64,000 nt of DNA from Pseudodesulfovibrio sp. (GTDB taxonomy: Bacteria; Desulfobacterota; Desulfovibrionia; Desulfovibrionales; Desulfovibrionaceae), in NCBI GenBank assembly GCA_016744135.1, contig JADGEX010000001.1, positions 496,001-560,000 of the forward strand, in the 5' to 3' direction. Positions 35,813 to 45,291 of the stretch are shown piece by piece (the stretch's first letter is position 1; every line of letters starts with the position of its first letter). The position numbers and the translations under genes were made by a program. The notes beneath the pieces were generated by a model that was not told the origin of the DNA, did not search any database, and was given only the letters and a program-made list of their open reading frames with translations.

Positions 35813-38047
35813 TCAATCCTGTGTATGCAACTTGCCATACCCAGGAGAAAAGGAAAGTGGTTCCTGAAAATCACCGATTGCCACATTGGCCTCATCAACA
35901 ACACACACCCTGTCTATTTCCACACGAAATGTCCGTCGACAATGATATAAAGCAAACCGAAGCTCAAGTGTAAGGTGGGAATTCGAACTCTCAATAAACG
36001 TAACAGTAGCATCATCCTGCAATGAAAACAGCCCCTCAACTCCGTCAAACCACCTGTTTTGTTCTGCTCCAAGTTGCGGAGCATTATGAGCCTGCACCGA
36101 ACGGTACAGATTTCTAACATCAGGAAACGGCGTATAAATATAAGTCCCAGGATCTCTCCACACAACTTTACCATCTATGGTAAGATCGAAGGAAAGTTTG
36201 TCATTATGGTTATGTCCTCCATGACCACGTTGCCCATTGGGCATTCCACACACAACCATATGGACACGATCAGATCGATATACATATAAGCCAGAGTCAG
36301 GAAAAGACGTAAAGCAACCATTCCTGTTCAGTGGAATATCAACGAAATCTGAATTATACACATATTCTTTTTGGTAAGGTAAACGATAGTGAGTCTCAGG
36401 TCTTTCCCATGACTTACGAGAAAAGCCACAATCAACTTTCCCAAAACTTTGCCCTTGAGCAAACCCGGTAATAACTGAAGGTTCAAGTAAAAAAGTGTTC
36501 ACGAATGACGCGGCACCAAAATCAACAAGCCCTGAAACCGTCGCAATAAGCGTATCATGATTCAAAATGTCTTCATCAAAATAGGATTCGTCCAAGGCTT
36601 CGTACGCGCTAACGGCATTCGCATAGCCAGCCAAATTCGCATATTGTTGAATGGCTTGAGGCGTCTGCATCAGGTGTCCATTCGGACTCAGGCGAAAAAA
36701 ACGACCAGAATCATTATCGCCCAATTGCGGCACAGTGCCATCCGGCTTCCTGAGTAAACGTGTTAAATTTCCAGCTCGAGCCATTAACGTACGAAACTTT
36801 TCATCAAACAAATCGACGAGATTTTCACATTGCGCAAAGAGTGCCGACGTTGAAGGCAGAAGTCCGGGACCTGTCGGGATTACCCCCTGCACCACTGCAA
36901 GGCGATGAATTCGTTTCTGAGGGAGACCAAGCACAACAGAAACAGCATAAGCCACCATCTCTAAACTCAGTCGATGATACGATGTAGAAGACTCGAAATT
37001 TCCTCCATCAGAATAAAACTGACCAGGAAATTCCTTAAGCAATTCTTGAATACCAAAGGCAAGCCAGAGGTCGGCTTCTGATAAGTCATCAAGATAAGCA
37101 CCTATAAAGATCAAACCACAAATATTGGCCAAATAATGATTTGAAGTACCATTCTCAACCCATTCGAGATTATGGACGAGATATTGACCATGGTCCAAAA
37201 TCGACCGAATAAATATTTTTTCAAAATCTGCTGTAAGTAGTCCTGTCGAATCAATCTGACAAAACAGATCATGCGCAAAAAGCAAATTTGCGACACGGAT
37301 TGCCACGTCCATAGGGCACACCCATTGCACCCCCATCTGTGGTGGATTTGTGGCAATAAAATCAAGAGCCTGACACCGAAATTCTTCAACATATCTCTCA
37401 CTAGAGACAGACGTTTTATTATCTCCAGCACGCACCAAGGCAGCCAACGCAAGTTGAACAAGATGCTGCATTCTGCCCAACTCCCACGGAATTTTAATGT
37501 CCACTCCAAGCGGGAGCCCTTTAAATTGAAGTGAAAAATGATCACGTTCGCAAAAACGGTAACCAGATTTAATATCTCGTTGCCAGTCAATTGGAATATA
37601 TTGTGAATTGGCAATCATCCGCCACACTTTGACGGCATAGCGAGTATGTGCAGGGCGGAGCAACGACGTAATCCAAACTCCATTTTCATCCGGCTGATAA
37701 TTTTTCCCATCCAAAAAACACATTCCAGAAGAGGAAAGACACGGGTCGCCATGACCATACCGTACCCATCCAGAACCAAGCAGATCAAACCGATGCTCTA
37801 AATATCGTTGAGATATATTACCCAAAACAGTTCGATCCAAACCGGATAAATCAAGAAAGCTCACATCCAAAAGAGCCCGGAAAGAAATGTAAGCAGAGTC
37901 CTCACAAAACGTAGATGTTCGATACGCCTTATATCGCCCATACATGACAAAAACACTTCGCCTCATCATGCGTACGATTTTCCTCGCTACGACCTGAGGC
38001 GACTGTGTAAAAGCCTTAAGTATATACCGTTTAAGTCGTCCGAACAC
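35813..38047 (-). CDS. Heparinase II/III-fold protein (paralog 1)
   Basis: A 744-residue protein with the N-terminal alpha-toroid domain (about 100-430, including SNHYLANICGLIFIG) and the C-terminal heparinase II/III beta domain (HGGHNHNDKLSF, DPGTYIYTPF). Such lyases cut uronic-acid polysaccharides. No signal peptide is visible; the N-terminus is basic and amphipathic, so it may stay cytoplasmic. Homologs in EPS loci often have an unclear role. The start is GTG placed directly after the preceding stop, with GGAG 5 nt upstream. It is a paralog of the 57305-59581 protein. Confidence 0.85.
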   Translation of the reverse strand: MFGRLKRYILKAFTQSPQVVARKIVRMMRRSVFVMYGRYKAYRTSTFCEDSAYISFRALLDVSFLDLSGLDRTVLGNISQRYLEHRFDLLGSGWVRYGHGDPCLSSSGMCFLDGKNYQPDENGVWITSLLRPAHTRYAVKVWRMIANSQYIPIDWQRDIKSGYRFCERDHFSLQFKGLPLGVDIKIPWELGRMQHLVQLALAALVRAGDNKTSVSSERYVEEFRCQALDFIATNPPQMGVQWVCPMDVAIRVANLLFAHDLFCQIDSTGLLTADFEKIFIRSILDHGQYLVHNLEWVENGTSNHYLANICGLIFIGAYLDDLSEADLWLAFGIQELLKEFPGQFYSDGGNFESSTSYHRLSLEMVAYAVSVVLGLPQKRIHRLAVVQGVIPTGPGLLPSTSALFAQCENLVDLFDEKFRTLMARAGNLTRLLRKPDGTVPQLGDNDSGRFFRLSPNGHLMQTPQAIQQYANLAGYANAVSAYEALDESYFDEDILNHDTLIATVSGLVDFGAASFVNTFLLEPSVITGFAQGQSFGKVDCGFSRKSWERPETHYRLPYQKEYVYNSDFVDIPLNRNGCFTSFPDSGLYVYRSDRVHMVVCGMPNGQRGHGGHNHNDKLSFDLTIDGKVVWRDPGTYIYTPFPDVRNLYRSVQAHNAPQLGAEQNRWFDGVEGLFSLQDDATVTFIESSNSHLTLELRFALYHCRRTFRVEIDRVCVVDEANVAIGDFQEPLSFSPGYGKLHTQD

Positions 38048-39673
38048 TTACTCTCCGCTACAAACTACTTTTAATTTATCAACGACCCTTCTGGTATGTT
38101 GCCGCCAACTGTATTTCTTTTCAACGCACAGGCGAGCTGAAACGCCAAGTTTTTTTTGCAATTCAGGATCACTATGCAGAGCGATCAAGGCTTCGGCAAG
38201 AGAAGAAGCACTCCCTGGAGGCACAAGAAGAGCTGTCGAGCCATGGTCGAGAACATCACCTATCTGATCAAGATCAGAGGCCACAATAGCTCGTCCCATG
38301 GCCATGTATTCAAACAATTTTGTCGGTGAACCAAAAAACGGTGTTCCATCGGTATTAGGCACATGTGGAGACACTAAAATATCGCAGGCCGCCAAGTACT
38401 CCGGCCCCTCAACCTGAGGAACAATACCGGCAAAAGTAACATATTCCGAAATTCCAAAACCTTTGATAATCGCCTGCGTCTTGGAACGCATCATGCCATC
38501 ACCAATAAATAACAGGTGAAGGGATTCTTTTAATTCCGGATGTTCACCAAGCAATAACCCAAAAGCCTCGGCCAAAACTTCGGCTCCATGCCACCGTCCA
38601 AATGTTCCAATAAAACCAATAACGGTTTTACCCCCAAGAAAAAGTTTGTTTATTACCCTTTCACCAGACAACTCTGGTCGGTATATTTCGGTATCAACGC
38701 CATTTGGATTCACGAGTATTTTCTCTGGTTCTACCCCCTGCATTACTAGACTTTCTCGTAAAGCGTCACTCACAACAACGATGCAATCCGCTCCATCCAA
38801 ATTGAGTTGTTCAATACGAAGAGACAACGCTTCCCGCACAAGCGGGCTTCCCCAATGTCGAGATATCCACACCTCGGAGCCATTATACTCAACGACAAAT
38901 GGGACGCCATATTCCAGTGAAAGCTCAAGACCGCTGGTGTTGTTCAAGCAGTACCGCTGATAAATAAAAGACGTTTCGCTTTCCACCATGTGTTCGCGCA
39001 CACAGGCTGTAAACGTGTCAGAAAAACAGAGAGCGGACATTTCCTTGCACGTCCAATACTGCTTATTCTCCGGCACAACGATGGTGCATGGAATGTCGTC
39101 TTTCACAGTAGGAATGACATCCACGGAGAACATCTGTGGACAGGCTGTATATGCTTCAAGGTTGTTCACAACACCCGCAATATGTCCCACGGAACCACCT
39201 GCATGCAGCCCATAAATCAAATCGCTTCGCAAATATACGGGTCTCCCTTCGCCTGGATCAAAATCACACCTTTTCTCTTTAGTAGAGAGAGCAGATTCCA
39301 CACCATCAAGCTTGAAGGATATACGTTCAAGTTTTCCCGAAAGTGAAAACCTATCTAGAAAATGGCGCCAGGCAATACCGAGCCATTGCCCCCAACCAAA
39401 CGCCTCATATACCGAATCATTATCGGCCTGCTCAATTCGTTTACCCAAAAACAAGGCAGCCGCTCCAGAAAGAAGCGGCGGCGTACTCCCAATAAGAGAA
39501 GGTGTGTGCAAATACAATACGTCGTACCGACGAAAACGAGAAAGGACAGAGCCATCCTTGACCCACAACTTAACCTGATGCGGTGTCAGAATATCGCAAT
39601 CAATATAACGCTCCTGAATGAGATCCTCCGGTATGGAATCACAGGAGTAAAGAAGGACGGCTTTTTGTGGCAT
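38048..39673 (-). CDS. GT4 glycosyltransferase (paralog of the 53561-55039 protein)
   Basis: A 541-residue GT4 enzyme with a long N-terminal part (about 170 residues before the acceptor-side domain). Motifs include VEYNGSEVWIS, LVNPNGVDTEIY, IGFIGTFGRWHGAEVL, LLFIGDGMM and FFGSPTKLFEYMAMGRAIVASD. The same series of motifs occurs in the GT4 beside Wzm, and both sit next to heparinase-fold genes, which points to duplication of a gene block. It starts at ATG 39673 with only a weak ribosome binding site. Confidence 0.88.
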   Translation of the reverse strand: MPQKAVLLYSCDSIPEDLIQERYIDCDILTPHQVKLWVKDGSVLSRFRRYDVLYLHTPSLIGSTPPLLSGAAALFLGKRIEQADNDSVYEAFGWGQWLGIAWRHFLDRFSLSGKLERISFKLDGVESALSTKEKRCDFDPGEGRPVYLRSDLIYGLHAGGSVGHIAGVVNNLEAYTACPQMFSVDVIPTVKDDIPCTIVVPENKQYWTCKEMSALCFSDTFTACVREHMVESETSFIYQRYCLNNTSGLELSLEYGVPFVVEYNGSEVWISRHWGSPLVREALSLRIEQLNLDGADCIVVVSDALRESLVMQGVEPEKILVNPNGVDTEIYRPELSGERVINKLFLGGKTVIGFIGTFGRWHGAEVLAEAFGLLLGEHPELKESLHLLFIGDGMMRSKTQAIIKGFGISEYVTFAGIVPQVEGPEYLAACDILVSPHVPNTDGTPFFGSPTKLFEYMAMGRAIVASDLDQIGDVLDHGSTALLVPPGSASSLAEALIALHSDPELQKKLGVSARLCVEKKYSWRQHTRRVVDKLKVVCSGE

Positions 39674-39745
39674 AATACATCAAATTAAAAAGGATATTCA
39701 ACATGCAATTCAAGAGGAGGCAAACACCCTGTAATCTACTACCTT

Positions 39746-40837
39746 TTACCTATCAGACTCATCACTCATAGAATATATATTATTAAAAAAAAGTTTTAAC
39801 ATTGAAGGAAAAATCTTTTTCCCCGCACGGGAAAGGTGCATTCCATCGGTAAACAAATAATCATCTCCTTCATAATTCTCCCAATCAAATTTATTAATAG
39901 CAACAGAAGGATTATCCTGTTTAAAATATTTAATATATTCACCATACCTTGTCACAATCGCGGCCATTTCCTCTTTATACATAAGGCTGACAGGGTGTTC
40001 GAAAAGCACAACTTCAAGCCCTTTGCTGGCAGCAAGTTTACAAATTTCATTAATAATTAACAAATTAAGTTCTGCTTTTTCATCCTTTTTAGTCAACAAG
40101 GATTTTCTATATCTACTAAACTTATTCAATCGTTTTTCATAGCTAAGACCCGGTAGTTTTGAAAATCTTTCTGCGTTATCTTTCTGGGTTGAAAAAACAC
40201 TAATCTCATTCCTCGCAAAAGAAACAACTCGTTTGTTTAAATACCGAAAAGATGAATCCAAAACTTGTTTTACAACACCCAATTCTGGATTTAAAATAAA
40301 CAAATTTGTATATGAAGAACTAACACGACCCCAATCTTGAGAGTAATAAAAAGCCTTACATACTGCACTTGGAATAAAAACCAAATATCCTTGTCCAGTT
40401 TTGTAATGCCCTTTTATTACTTGTTGCTGATTGTGTGAAAACAATTTTCCTGGATGAACGCCTATGACAACAACTCCTGGCCCTTGAATGTTATCTACAA
40501 GCCTTAAAATATCGTACATGCTCTGTGTGGCAAAAGAAAGATTGTACACATGAAAACGTTGGCCATCTTGAGAAAAAAGTTCCGATTGCCCATCAAAATA
40601 ATTGTGAGCAGTGGAACCACCAAACCAAAATATCTTAAAACCATTATACTCATTAGATTCTAAAGCGTTATAAGCTGCATCAATGGAAAAACTTTGCCCC
40701 GGTAACACTAATGAACTCATATGTTTTTCAATAAAATACACACTTAAAGCATGTATTTTGTCAGAATAAACAGCCACAAAAAGGATTTGAGCCACAAAAA
40801 GGACTATAGATAAGTAAATTATTCTCACAGAATTCAT
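39746..40837 (-). CDS. SGNH-hydrolase-like membrane-anchored protein (DltD-like)
   Basis: The 363-residue protein has one N-terminal helix (about 5-24) and a periplasmic domain with the SGNH pattern: FGGSTAHN with Ser75 as the probable nucleophile, and DGMHLSRAG with Asp331 and His334 near the C-terminus. This is the layout of DltD and of the AlgJ/AlgX-type partners of MBOAT proteins, which move acyl groups to a cell-envelope glycan. It is the last gene of the Dlt-like cassette, 48 bp after the MBOAT gene. The ATG at 40837 is preferred over an upstream TTG. Confidence 0.78.
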   Translation of the reverse strand: MNSVRIIYLSIVLFVAQILFVAVYSDKIHALSVYFIEKHMSSLVLPGQSFSIDAAYNALESNEYNGFKIFWFGGSTAHNYFDGQSELFSQDGQRFHVYNLSFATQSMYDILRLVDNIQGPGVVVIGVHPGKLFSHNQQQVIKGHYKTGQGYLVFIPSAVCKAFYYSQDWGRVSSSYTNLFILNPELGVVKQVLDSSFRYLNKRVVSFARNEISVFSTQKDNAERFSKLPGLSYEKRLNKFSRYRKSLLTKKDEKAELNLLIINEICKLAASKGLEVVLFEHPVSLMYKEEMAAIVTRYGEYIKYFKQDNPSVAINKFDWENYEGDDYLFTDGMHLSRAGKKIFPSMLKLFFNNIYSMSDESDR

Positions 40838-40885
40838 GTCATACAACCGCCCGACACATATATTACAGAGTAGACCACATCAAAA

Positions 40886-42115
40886 TCACATCTCAAAATA
40901 CGACGAAATGCCACTAAAAAAAGTCACATCAAATACGGAATCGAACAATAAAAGCGGTGTTTTTATATCGTGAAAAGCAACAAAAATAAAAACCTGAGAC
41001 ACAAACATAAGAGTACAAACGTTACCTAATATAGATAATAGTTTCCTTCCCTTCGGTCTTACTGCTATCCACTTAAAAACTTTTCTAGCCCGTAACCAGG
41101 AATAAAAAACCAACGCTGTGCCATGGCAAAAGGCCCAGATCAACCAGTTGAAAGAAATGGAATGCCAAATCCCAATAGTCATCATACTAGCATATGAAGC
41201 AAGCCAAAATTTTCGAGTCTTCACCAAAGCCGGGAAAAAGACATAATCACGAGTCCAATTGGATAAAGACATATGCCAACGCTGCCAGAACTGAGAAACA
41301 TTCGTCGCCAAAAGTGGCCGATTAAAGTTATCTACATTGGTAAACCCAAGGTAGCCAGCCAAAGCTTTGCTCATTTCCGTATAAAGCATAAGGTCAAAAT
41401 ATGCGTGCAAAAAGGCCAGGACACCAAAACCACACAAAAAAAATGGGGCATATTGCATACCCGCTTGAAGGTTTGGTAAAAGGACAGTGTATGCAAGAGA
41501 ATAAAGGAGATAATCAACGACTAAGAATTTTAGAAACAATGCACCCAAAAAACGGACATAGAATTTGAGTTTATCACGGCTGACTTGTTCTTGTGAAATA
41601 AGACTGAATTCATGAAACCGTAAGATTGGTCCTGCAAGAAATGTCGGGAAGAAAAACACCCAAGCATAGAAATCCAATAGCGGCACATTTTGATACTTGG
41701 GCTTATTGTTTGAATATTCAATCACGAATGAAATCAACCGGAAAAAATAGTAGGAAACCCCTAAAGGCACGATCGGATTGCCATTATGAGCAAAAAATGT
41801 TTGCTCCTTAATACATACTAGTATCGCAATAAAGATTAGGACAAGAGGATACAGCACCTTTGAGACCGGCACTTTATATTTCGCTATCAGATAAACACAA
41901 AAAGAAAGACAAGTAAGAAGAACTAACGATGCAAAGTCCAACCATCCAAGTAAAGATGCACCAAAAAAAATGACTGCAAACTTTTTTTGCCTTTCTCCAC
42001 GGTTAGCAAGGAACTCCCAAAAAGACAGCACCCCCAGTATGGTTAAAACATACAGAATAAGCTTGTTTTCAAAGAAAAATTGAACAGTAAAAAGCTGAAA
42101 GAAAGAATCTGGCAT
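40886..42115 (-). CDS. MBOAT-family O-acyltransferase (DltB-like)
   Basis: A 409-residue polytopic membrane acyltransferase. It shows the MBOAT landmarks PLGVSYYFFRLISF (117-130), FFFPTFLAGPILRF (154-167), FWQRWHMSLSNWTRDY (276-291) and the catalytic-type His318 in GIWHS, with His331 in FCHG. MBOATs of the DltB type take an acyl group from a carrier protein in the cytoplasm and pass it across the membrane. It begins 2 bp after the AMP-ligase stop. The neighbours (carrier protein, ligase, SGNH protein, microprotein) complete a Dlt-like pathway. Confidence 0.9.
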   Translation of the reverse strand: MPDSFFQLFTVQFFFENKLILYVLTILGVLSFWEFLANRGERQKKFAVIFFGASLLGWLDFASLVLLTCLSFCVYLIAKYKVPVSKVLYPLVLIFIAILVCIKEQTFFAHNGNPIVPLGVSYYFFRLISFVIEYSNNKPKYQNVPLLDFYAWVFFFPTFLAGPILRFHEFSLISQEQVSRDKLKFYVRFLGALFLKFLVVDYLLYSLAYTVLLPNLQAGMQYAPFFLCGFGVLAFLHAYFDLMLYTEMSKALAGYLGFTNVDNFNRPLLATNVSQFWQRWHMSLSNWTRDYVFFPALVKTRKFWLASYASMMTIGIWHSISFNWLIWAFCHGTALVFYSWLRARKVFKWIAVRPKGRKLLSILGNVCTLMFVSQVFIFVAFHDIKTPLLLFDSVFDVTFFSGISSYFEM

Positions 42116-42117
42116 GT

Positions 42118-43464
42118 CTATAAAAGCCGTGTAAGATCATCGAGGTTGGCAGCAATATGCTTTCTGTCGATTTTCATAGTTTGAGTAAAAGGAAAAGTCT
42201 CAATCACATAATAAAGGTGAGGCAACTCATGCTTATCAAGTTCTGCACGTAGCGTTGTCATTATTTCTTGTCGTATGAGTTCGCCATCTTGCAACAAAAC
42301 TAATGCGATCATATTTCCAATTCTTTCATTTTTGGCAACGACGAGAACCAAATCATCAGTACCCAAAGCTTCTTTAGTTTTAGTTTCAAGAAACTTAAGA
42401 TTCAATTTGTTGCCAAGCACCTTCACTTCATCGTTAGACCGACCAAATAAAAGAGTCTTTCCGTCCTGCACAGAAGCAATATCTCCTGAATCATGAACTA
42501 GTGCCGAAGACAAAAAAACGCCATCAATAATGTATCCACTAAAAAGATAATCACTCTCAACCAACATATGACCATCATTTACAACGGGAGCATAATGTTC
42601 AATAGGAGTCCCTAGATCTCCACAAAATTGAACACTTTTATCAACTGAATTAATAAAGAAACGGCCAGCTAACTCAGCCAAACCGTATGCAATGTGAAAT
42701 GTAACTTCTGGAAACTTCTGAAGCAAATCCCTTACAGCATGCTTGGAAATAACATCACCTGAAGAAAAAAAAGCACCGGGTTTATGACCTTGTGGTAAGA
42801 CATGATAGGCATTATTGATATGGATTGGTGATCCCATAACACCAAGATTTGGATATTTTTCCGCAACCTGCGGCAATTCATTCAAATTTCCATAATCATC
42901 ATAGATAATATGTGAATCACTCAACCAGTGGCATAGGAAATGTGACATGGCACTCACAAGATACGGCGGTAGCCATGTTAAATTTACCTGTCCATAATTT
43001 TTTGTAGCCCTCAACACACTCTTGGCATTGACATAAAAATTACCAAAATCATGCACAATCCCCTTAGGAATCCCAGTACTACCAGAAGAAAAAACTATAA
43101 TATTCCCAGAAGGAATATCAATAGGGATAAAATCAGGATTGCGCTTAACCCCGAGAGCCCCATCTTGAGGCTTCACAATCTGCGAAGCAAACGAAATAGG
43201 GTGACCAGTCTTATTAAAAAAATCTCGACTAGGAACAACGACACGAGCCCCCTCATCGATCAAAGCGAATATATACGCATAAAGTCGAACTGGATGTTTT
43301 TCGTTCAAAAGAACAAAATTATTGACATCAAGCTTTGAAAGACTCGACCTAACTACCAAAACAGCTTGATTAATTTCCGCAATAAAATCAGCCTGGCTCC
43401 ATTCATCTCCACCGCATGAAATTAAAGGAATTTGTTTATTTGAATGCCTAAGAAACTCGTTCAC
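42118..43464 (-). CDS. AMP-dependent ligase loading the carrier protein (DltA-like)
   Basis: The enzyme activates a carboxylic acid or amino acid with ATP and should load it on the adjacent carrier protein. The 448-residue product has the P-loop SSGSTGIPKG (126-135), AYGLAELAGRF, the ribose-binding aspartate in DSGDIA, a hinge around FGRSNDEVKVLG and the C-terminal catalytic lysine (about Lys431, TMKIDRK). The substrate cannot be read from sequence. I chose GTG 43464, one base after the carrier-protein stop, with GGAAG 5 nt upstream; the frame extends to a TTG at 43518, which would overlap the neighbour. Confidence 0.85.
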   Translation of the reverse strand: MNEFLRHSNKQIPLISCGGDEWSQADFIAEINQAVLVVRSSLSKLDVNNFVLLNEKHPVRLYAYIFALIDEGARVVVPSRDFFNKTGHPISFASQIVKPQDGALGVKRNPDFIPIDIPSGNIIVFSSGSTGIPKGIVHDFGNFYVNAKSVLRATKNYGQVNLTWLPPYLVSAMSHFLCHWLSDSHIIYDDYGNLNELPQVAEKYPNLGVMGSPIHINNAYHVLPQGHKPGAFFSSGDVISKHAVRDLLQKFPEVTFHIAYGLAELAGRFFINSVDKSVQFCGDLGTPIEHYAPVVNDGHMLVESDYLFSGYIIDGVFLSSALVHDSGDIASVQDGKTLLFGRSNDEVKVLGNKLNLKFLETKTKEALGTDDLVLVVAKNERIGNMIALVLLQDGELIRQEIMTTLRAELDKHELPHLYYVIETFPFTQTMKIDRKHIAANLDDLTRLL

Positions 43465-43465
43465 A

Positions 43466-43714
43466 TCAACTTCCAAGCTTGGATTGGATATATGCAGCAG
43501 CACGATCAATGGAGCCAAGTGTATCTAGATTAATACTAAAAGGGTCAATGGGTATAGAAAATTGAGCTTCAATAAACGTAATAATGTGTAAAATATTTAA
43601 TGAATCCAAATAACCATCTTTGAATATGAATTGGTCATCCCCTTCAACGGCAGAACCAGCAAGAGTTTCCACTTCTGTACGAACAATTTGCTTAATTTCT
43701 TCTAAGGAAAACAC
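43466..43714 (-). CDS. Acyl/aminoacyl carrier protein (DltC-like)
   Basis: An 82-residue acidic four-helix carrier protein. Ser38 in GYLDSLN is the predicted phosphopantetheine site, in the D-S-L context. It ends near YIQSKLGS. The carrier is expected to be charged by the ligase encoded one base downstream and to deliver to the MBOAT protein. The start is GTG, immediately after the stop codon of the 43-residue microprotein. Within a polysaccharide locus it is much more likely a DltC-like partner than a fatty-acid ACP. Confidence 0.9.
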   Translation of the reverse strand: MFSLEEIKQIVRTEVETLAGSAVEGDDQFIFKDGYLDSLNILHIITFIEAQFSIPIDPFSINLDTLGSIDRAAAYIQSKLGS

Positions 43715-43846
43715 TTAAAACCCCATATATCTAAATGATTTAAAATTGGCATTATTAGATAAAACAAAAAAAACAAGAACCCAATACAACAAAGAAAGCC
43801 CAAAGGCGATACAAACCATCTTCAAACTTTTGACAAACTTCATCAT
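43715..43846 (-). CDS. DltX-like membrane microprotein, 43 residues
   Basis: The protein has a basic N-terminus (MMKFVKSLKM), one hydrophobic helix (about 10-30) and the C-terminal sequence NNANFKSFRYMGF. It ends F-R-Y-M-G-F, which fits the F-x-Y-x-x-F ending I recall for Gram-positive DltX, whose tyrosine is thought to carry the acyl group between DltB and DltD. AAGAGG lies 5 nt before the ATG at 43846. The start is 2 bp after the flavoprotein stop, and the stop directly abuts the carrier-protein GTG. This spacing and the Dlt-like neighbours strongly favour a real gene, although it is below usual length cut-offs. Confidence 0.75.
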   Translation of the reverse strand: MMKFVKSLKMVCIAFGLSLLYWVLVFFVLSNNANFKSFRYMGF

Positions 43847-43848
43847 TA

Positions 43849-45192
43849 TTACCTCTTAGAGGAAATACAATCCTGACTCTTGTCAGCGTACCCATCTGCG
43901 GCATAACAAACTGAATACGCACAGGCCTTCTCTCGTCCTGCCTTAATCATCTGCGCTTGAGCTATAAGAGGAGTATAATCAGTTTCATACACTTTTTCGT
44001 CCCCAAGCAATGTTATCTGCATGGGAGCCAAAATAATCGTATTGTGACGAATATATGAAGTAATAACCTTTGAATTATGCAAAGTATTCTTATGCGCCCG
44101 AAGATCACTCACTAAAAGTGATGCCATTGGCGTATTGCTTAATTGATAATTATCACGACGAATACACCTCGTACGTTCAACAAAAGCTTGATAACGATAA
44201 ACAACATCTTTTTCTGAATTAACTCCCACTAAAACAATCACATCGGCATCAAGCAATTTCTTATGATTCACAACAACACAATCATCCTCATCCTGAATAA
44301 TACATCGGTACGCAGGACTGCCTTCAGACTTCCCTAGCTTCGGACAAGTATCACAAGCCAAACATCGTTTAATGGGATAGTCAATCAGGTCGACCACATC
44401 CACCTTGTGCTGCGACCGTAATGGTTCAAAATAATCGTCAACAAAGAGACGATACTGCTTGTCCGGTGTATCCATTGTCATCAACACACAAATATTTAGC
44501 GACTTATCAAGGGGAGGGTCCTGTCTGCCAACTGACACTAAAGAACAAGTATAAGCTATCTTGCTTCCAAGTTCTTTACACCTCTCAAGGCCCCAATCAT
44601 CTTCCAACGCAGTCATTTTATCACCGGCTACAACCGTCCCACCGTATTGTGAAGTAATCGGACCATTCCCTACTGCAATCGCAGTTTGTGCCAATGCATC
44701 AACAATACAATAAATACATGTAGTTTCTTGACCGCCATTTCGTTTTGCCCCTACTGCTATGGCACCAAAGACCTTATCTTTGAGTAAGTCCTTGCTGTCC
44801 ACCAACTGGAAAAACTTATTTGCAACACTTGAACGGTCACCAAAATATGTCGGCGTGCTGAGAATAACCCCATCAGCATTCTTCAATTTTTTTAGTAACA
44901 ACCCGACTTTGGCATCATCAAGCTTTAAGTGATCAAACGTATCACTATTACCATCCACTGTTTTAAAAAGTCCGCGCAAGGACACAATATCGACTTCTGC
45001 GCCAGACTTATAGGCTGCGAATAAAGCAAAAGCCAAAGCCACATCAGTATTGGCGAATTTAACAGACAATTGCTTTATACGTTTTGTCAGATCATCATGG
45101 GAAAAAGCCTTGCAGACGCATGATAACAACGAATCAAGATTACCTTGATTTGAACGAATGGAACCAGCAACACCGACAACTTTGCTTTTCAC
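43849..45192 (-). CDS. Tandem flavodoxin-fold/iron-sulfur flavoprotein
   Basis: The 447-residue protein consists of two NADPH-dependent FMN reductase-like domains. Domain one (about 1-225) starts VVGVAGSIRSNQGN and has STPTYFGDRSS (112-122) for the FMN phosphate. Domain two (about 232-447) has CLACDTC (Cys 277/280/283) plus Cys297, the cysteine pattern of archaeal-type iron-sulfur flavoproteins. Fused pairs of this kind are unusual. The start is GTG with GAGG upstream. It heads the Dlt-like cassette and is coupled to the microprotein by a 2-bp gap; a redox step on the activated substrate or glycan is possible. Confidence 0.8.
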   Translation of the reverse strand: MKSKVVGVAGSIRSNQGNLDSLLSCVCKAFSHDDLTKRIKQLSVKFANTDVALAFALFAAYKSGAEVDIVSLRGLFKTVDGNSDTFDHLKLDDAKVGLLLKKLKNADGVILSTPTYFGDRSSVANKFFQLVDSKDLLKDKVFGAIAVGAKRNGGQETTCIYCIVDALAQTAIAVGNGPITSQYGGTVVAGDKMTALEDDWGLERCKELGSKIAYTCSLVSVGRQDPPLDKSLNICVLMTMDTPDKQYRLFVDDYFEPLRSQHKVDVVDLIDYPIKRCLACDTCPKLGKSEGSPAYRCIIQDEDDCVVVNHKKLLDADVIVLVGVNSEKDVVYRYQAFVERTRCIRRDNYQLSNTPMASLLVSDLRAHKNTLHNSKVITSYIRHNTIILAPMQITLLGDEKVYETDYTPLIAQAQMIKAGREKACAYSVCYAADGYADKSQDCISSKR

Positions 45193-45291
45193 AACAACCT
45201 CAATCTGTTAAGATTAAAAGTGGAAAGGTACAGTAATTATTTAAATTAGATACTCTCAAATTGCAACCAACCATCCTATTCGCATAGAAAA

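Noticed and set aside
42963..42975. GGCGGTAGCCATG resembling an ops/RfaH element
   Set aside because: It lies inside the AMP-ligase coding sequence and on the strand opposite to transcription of the operon.
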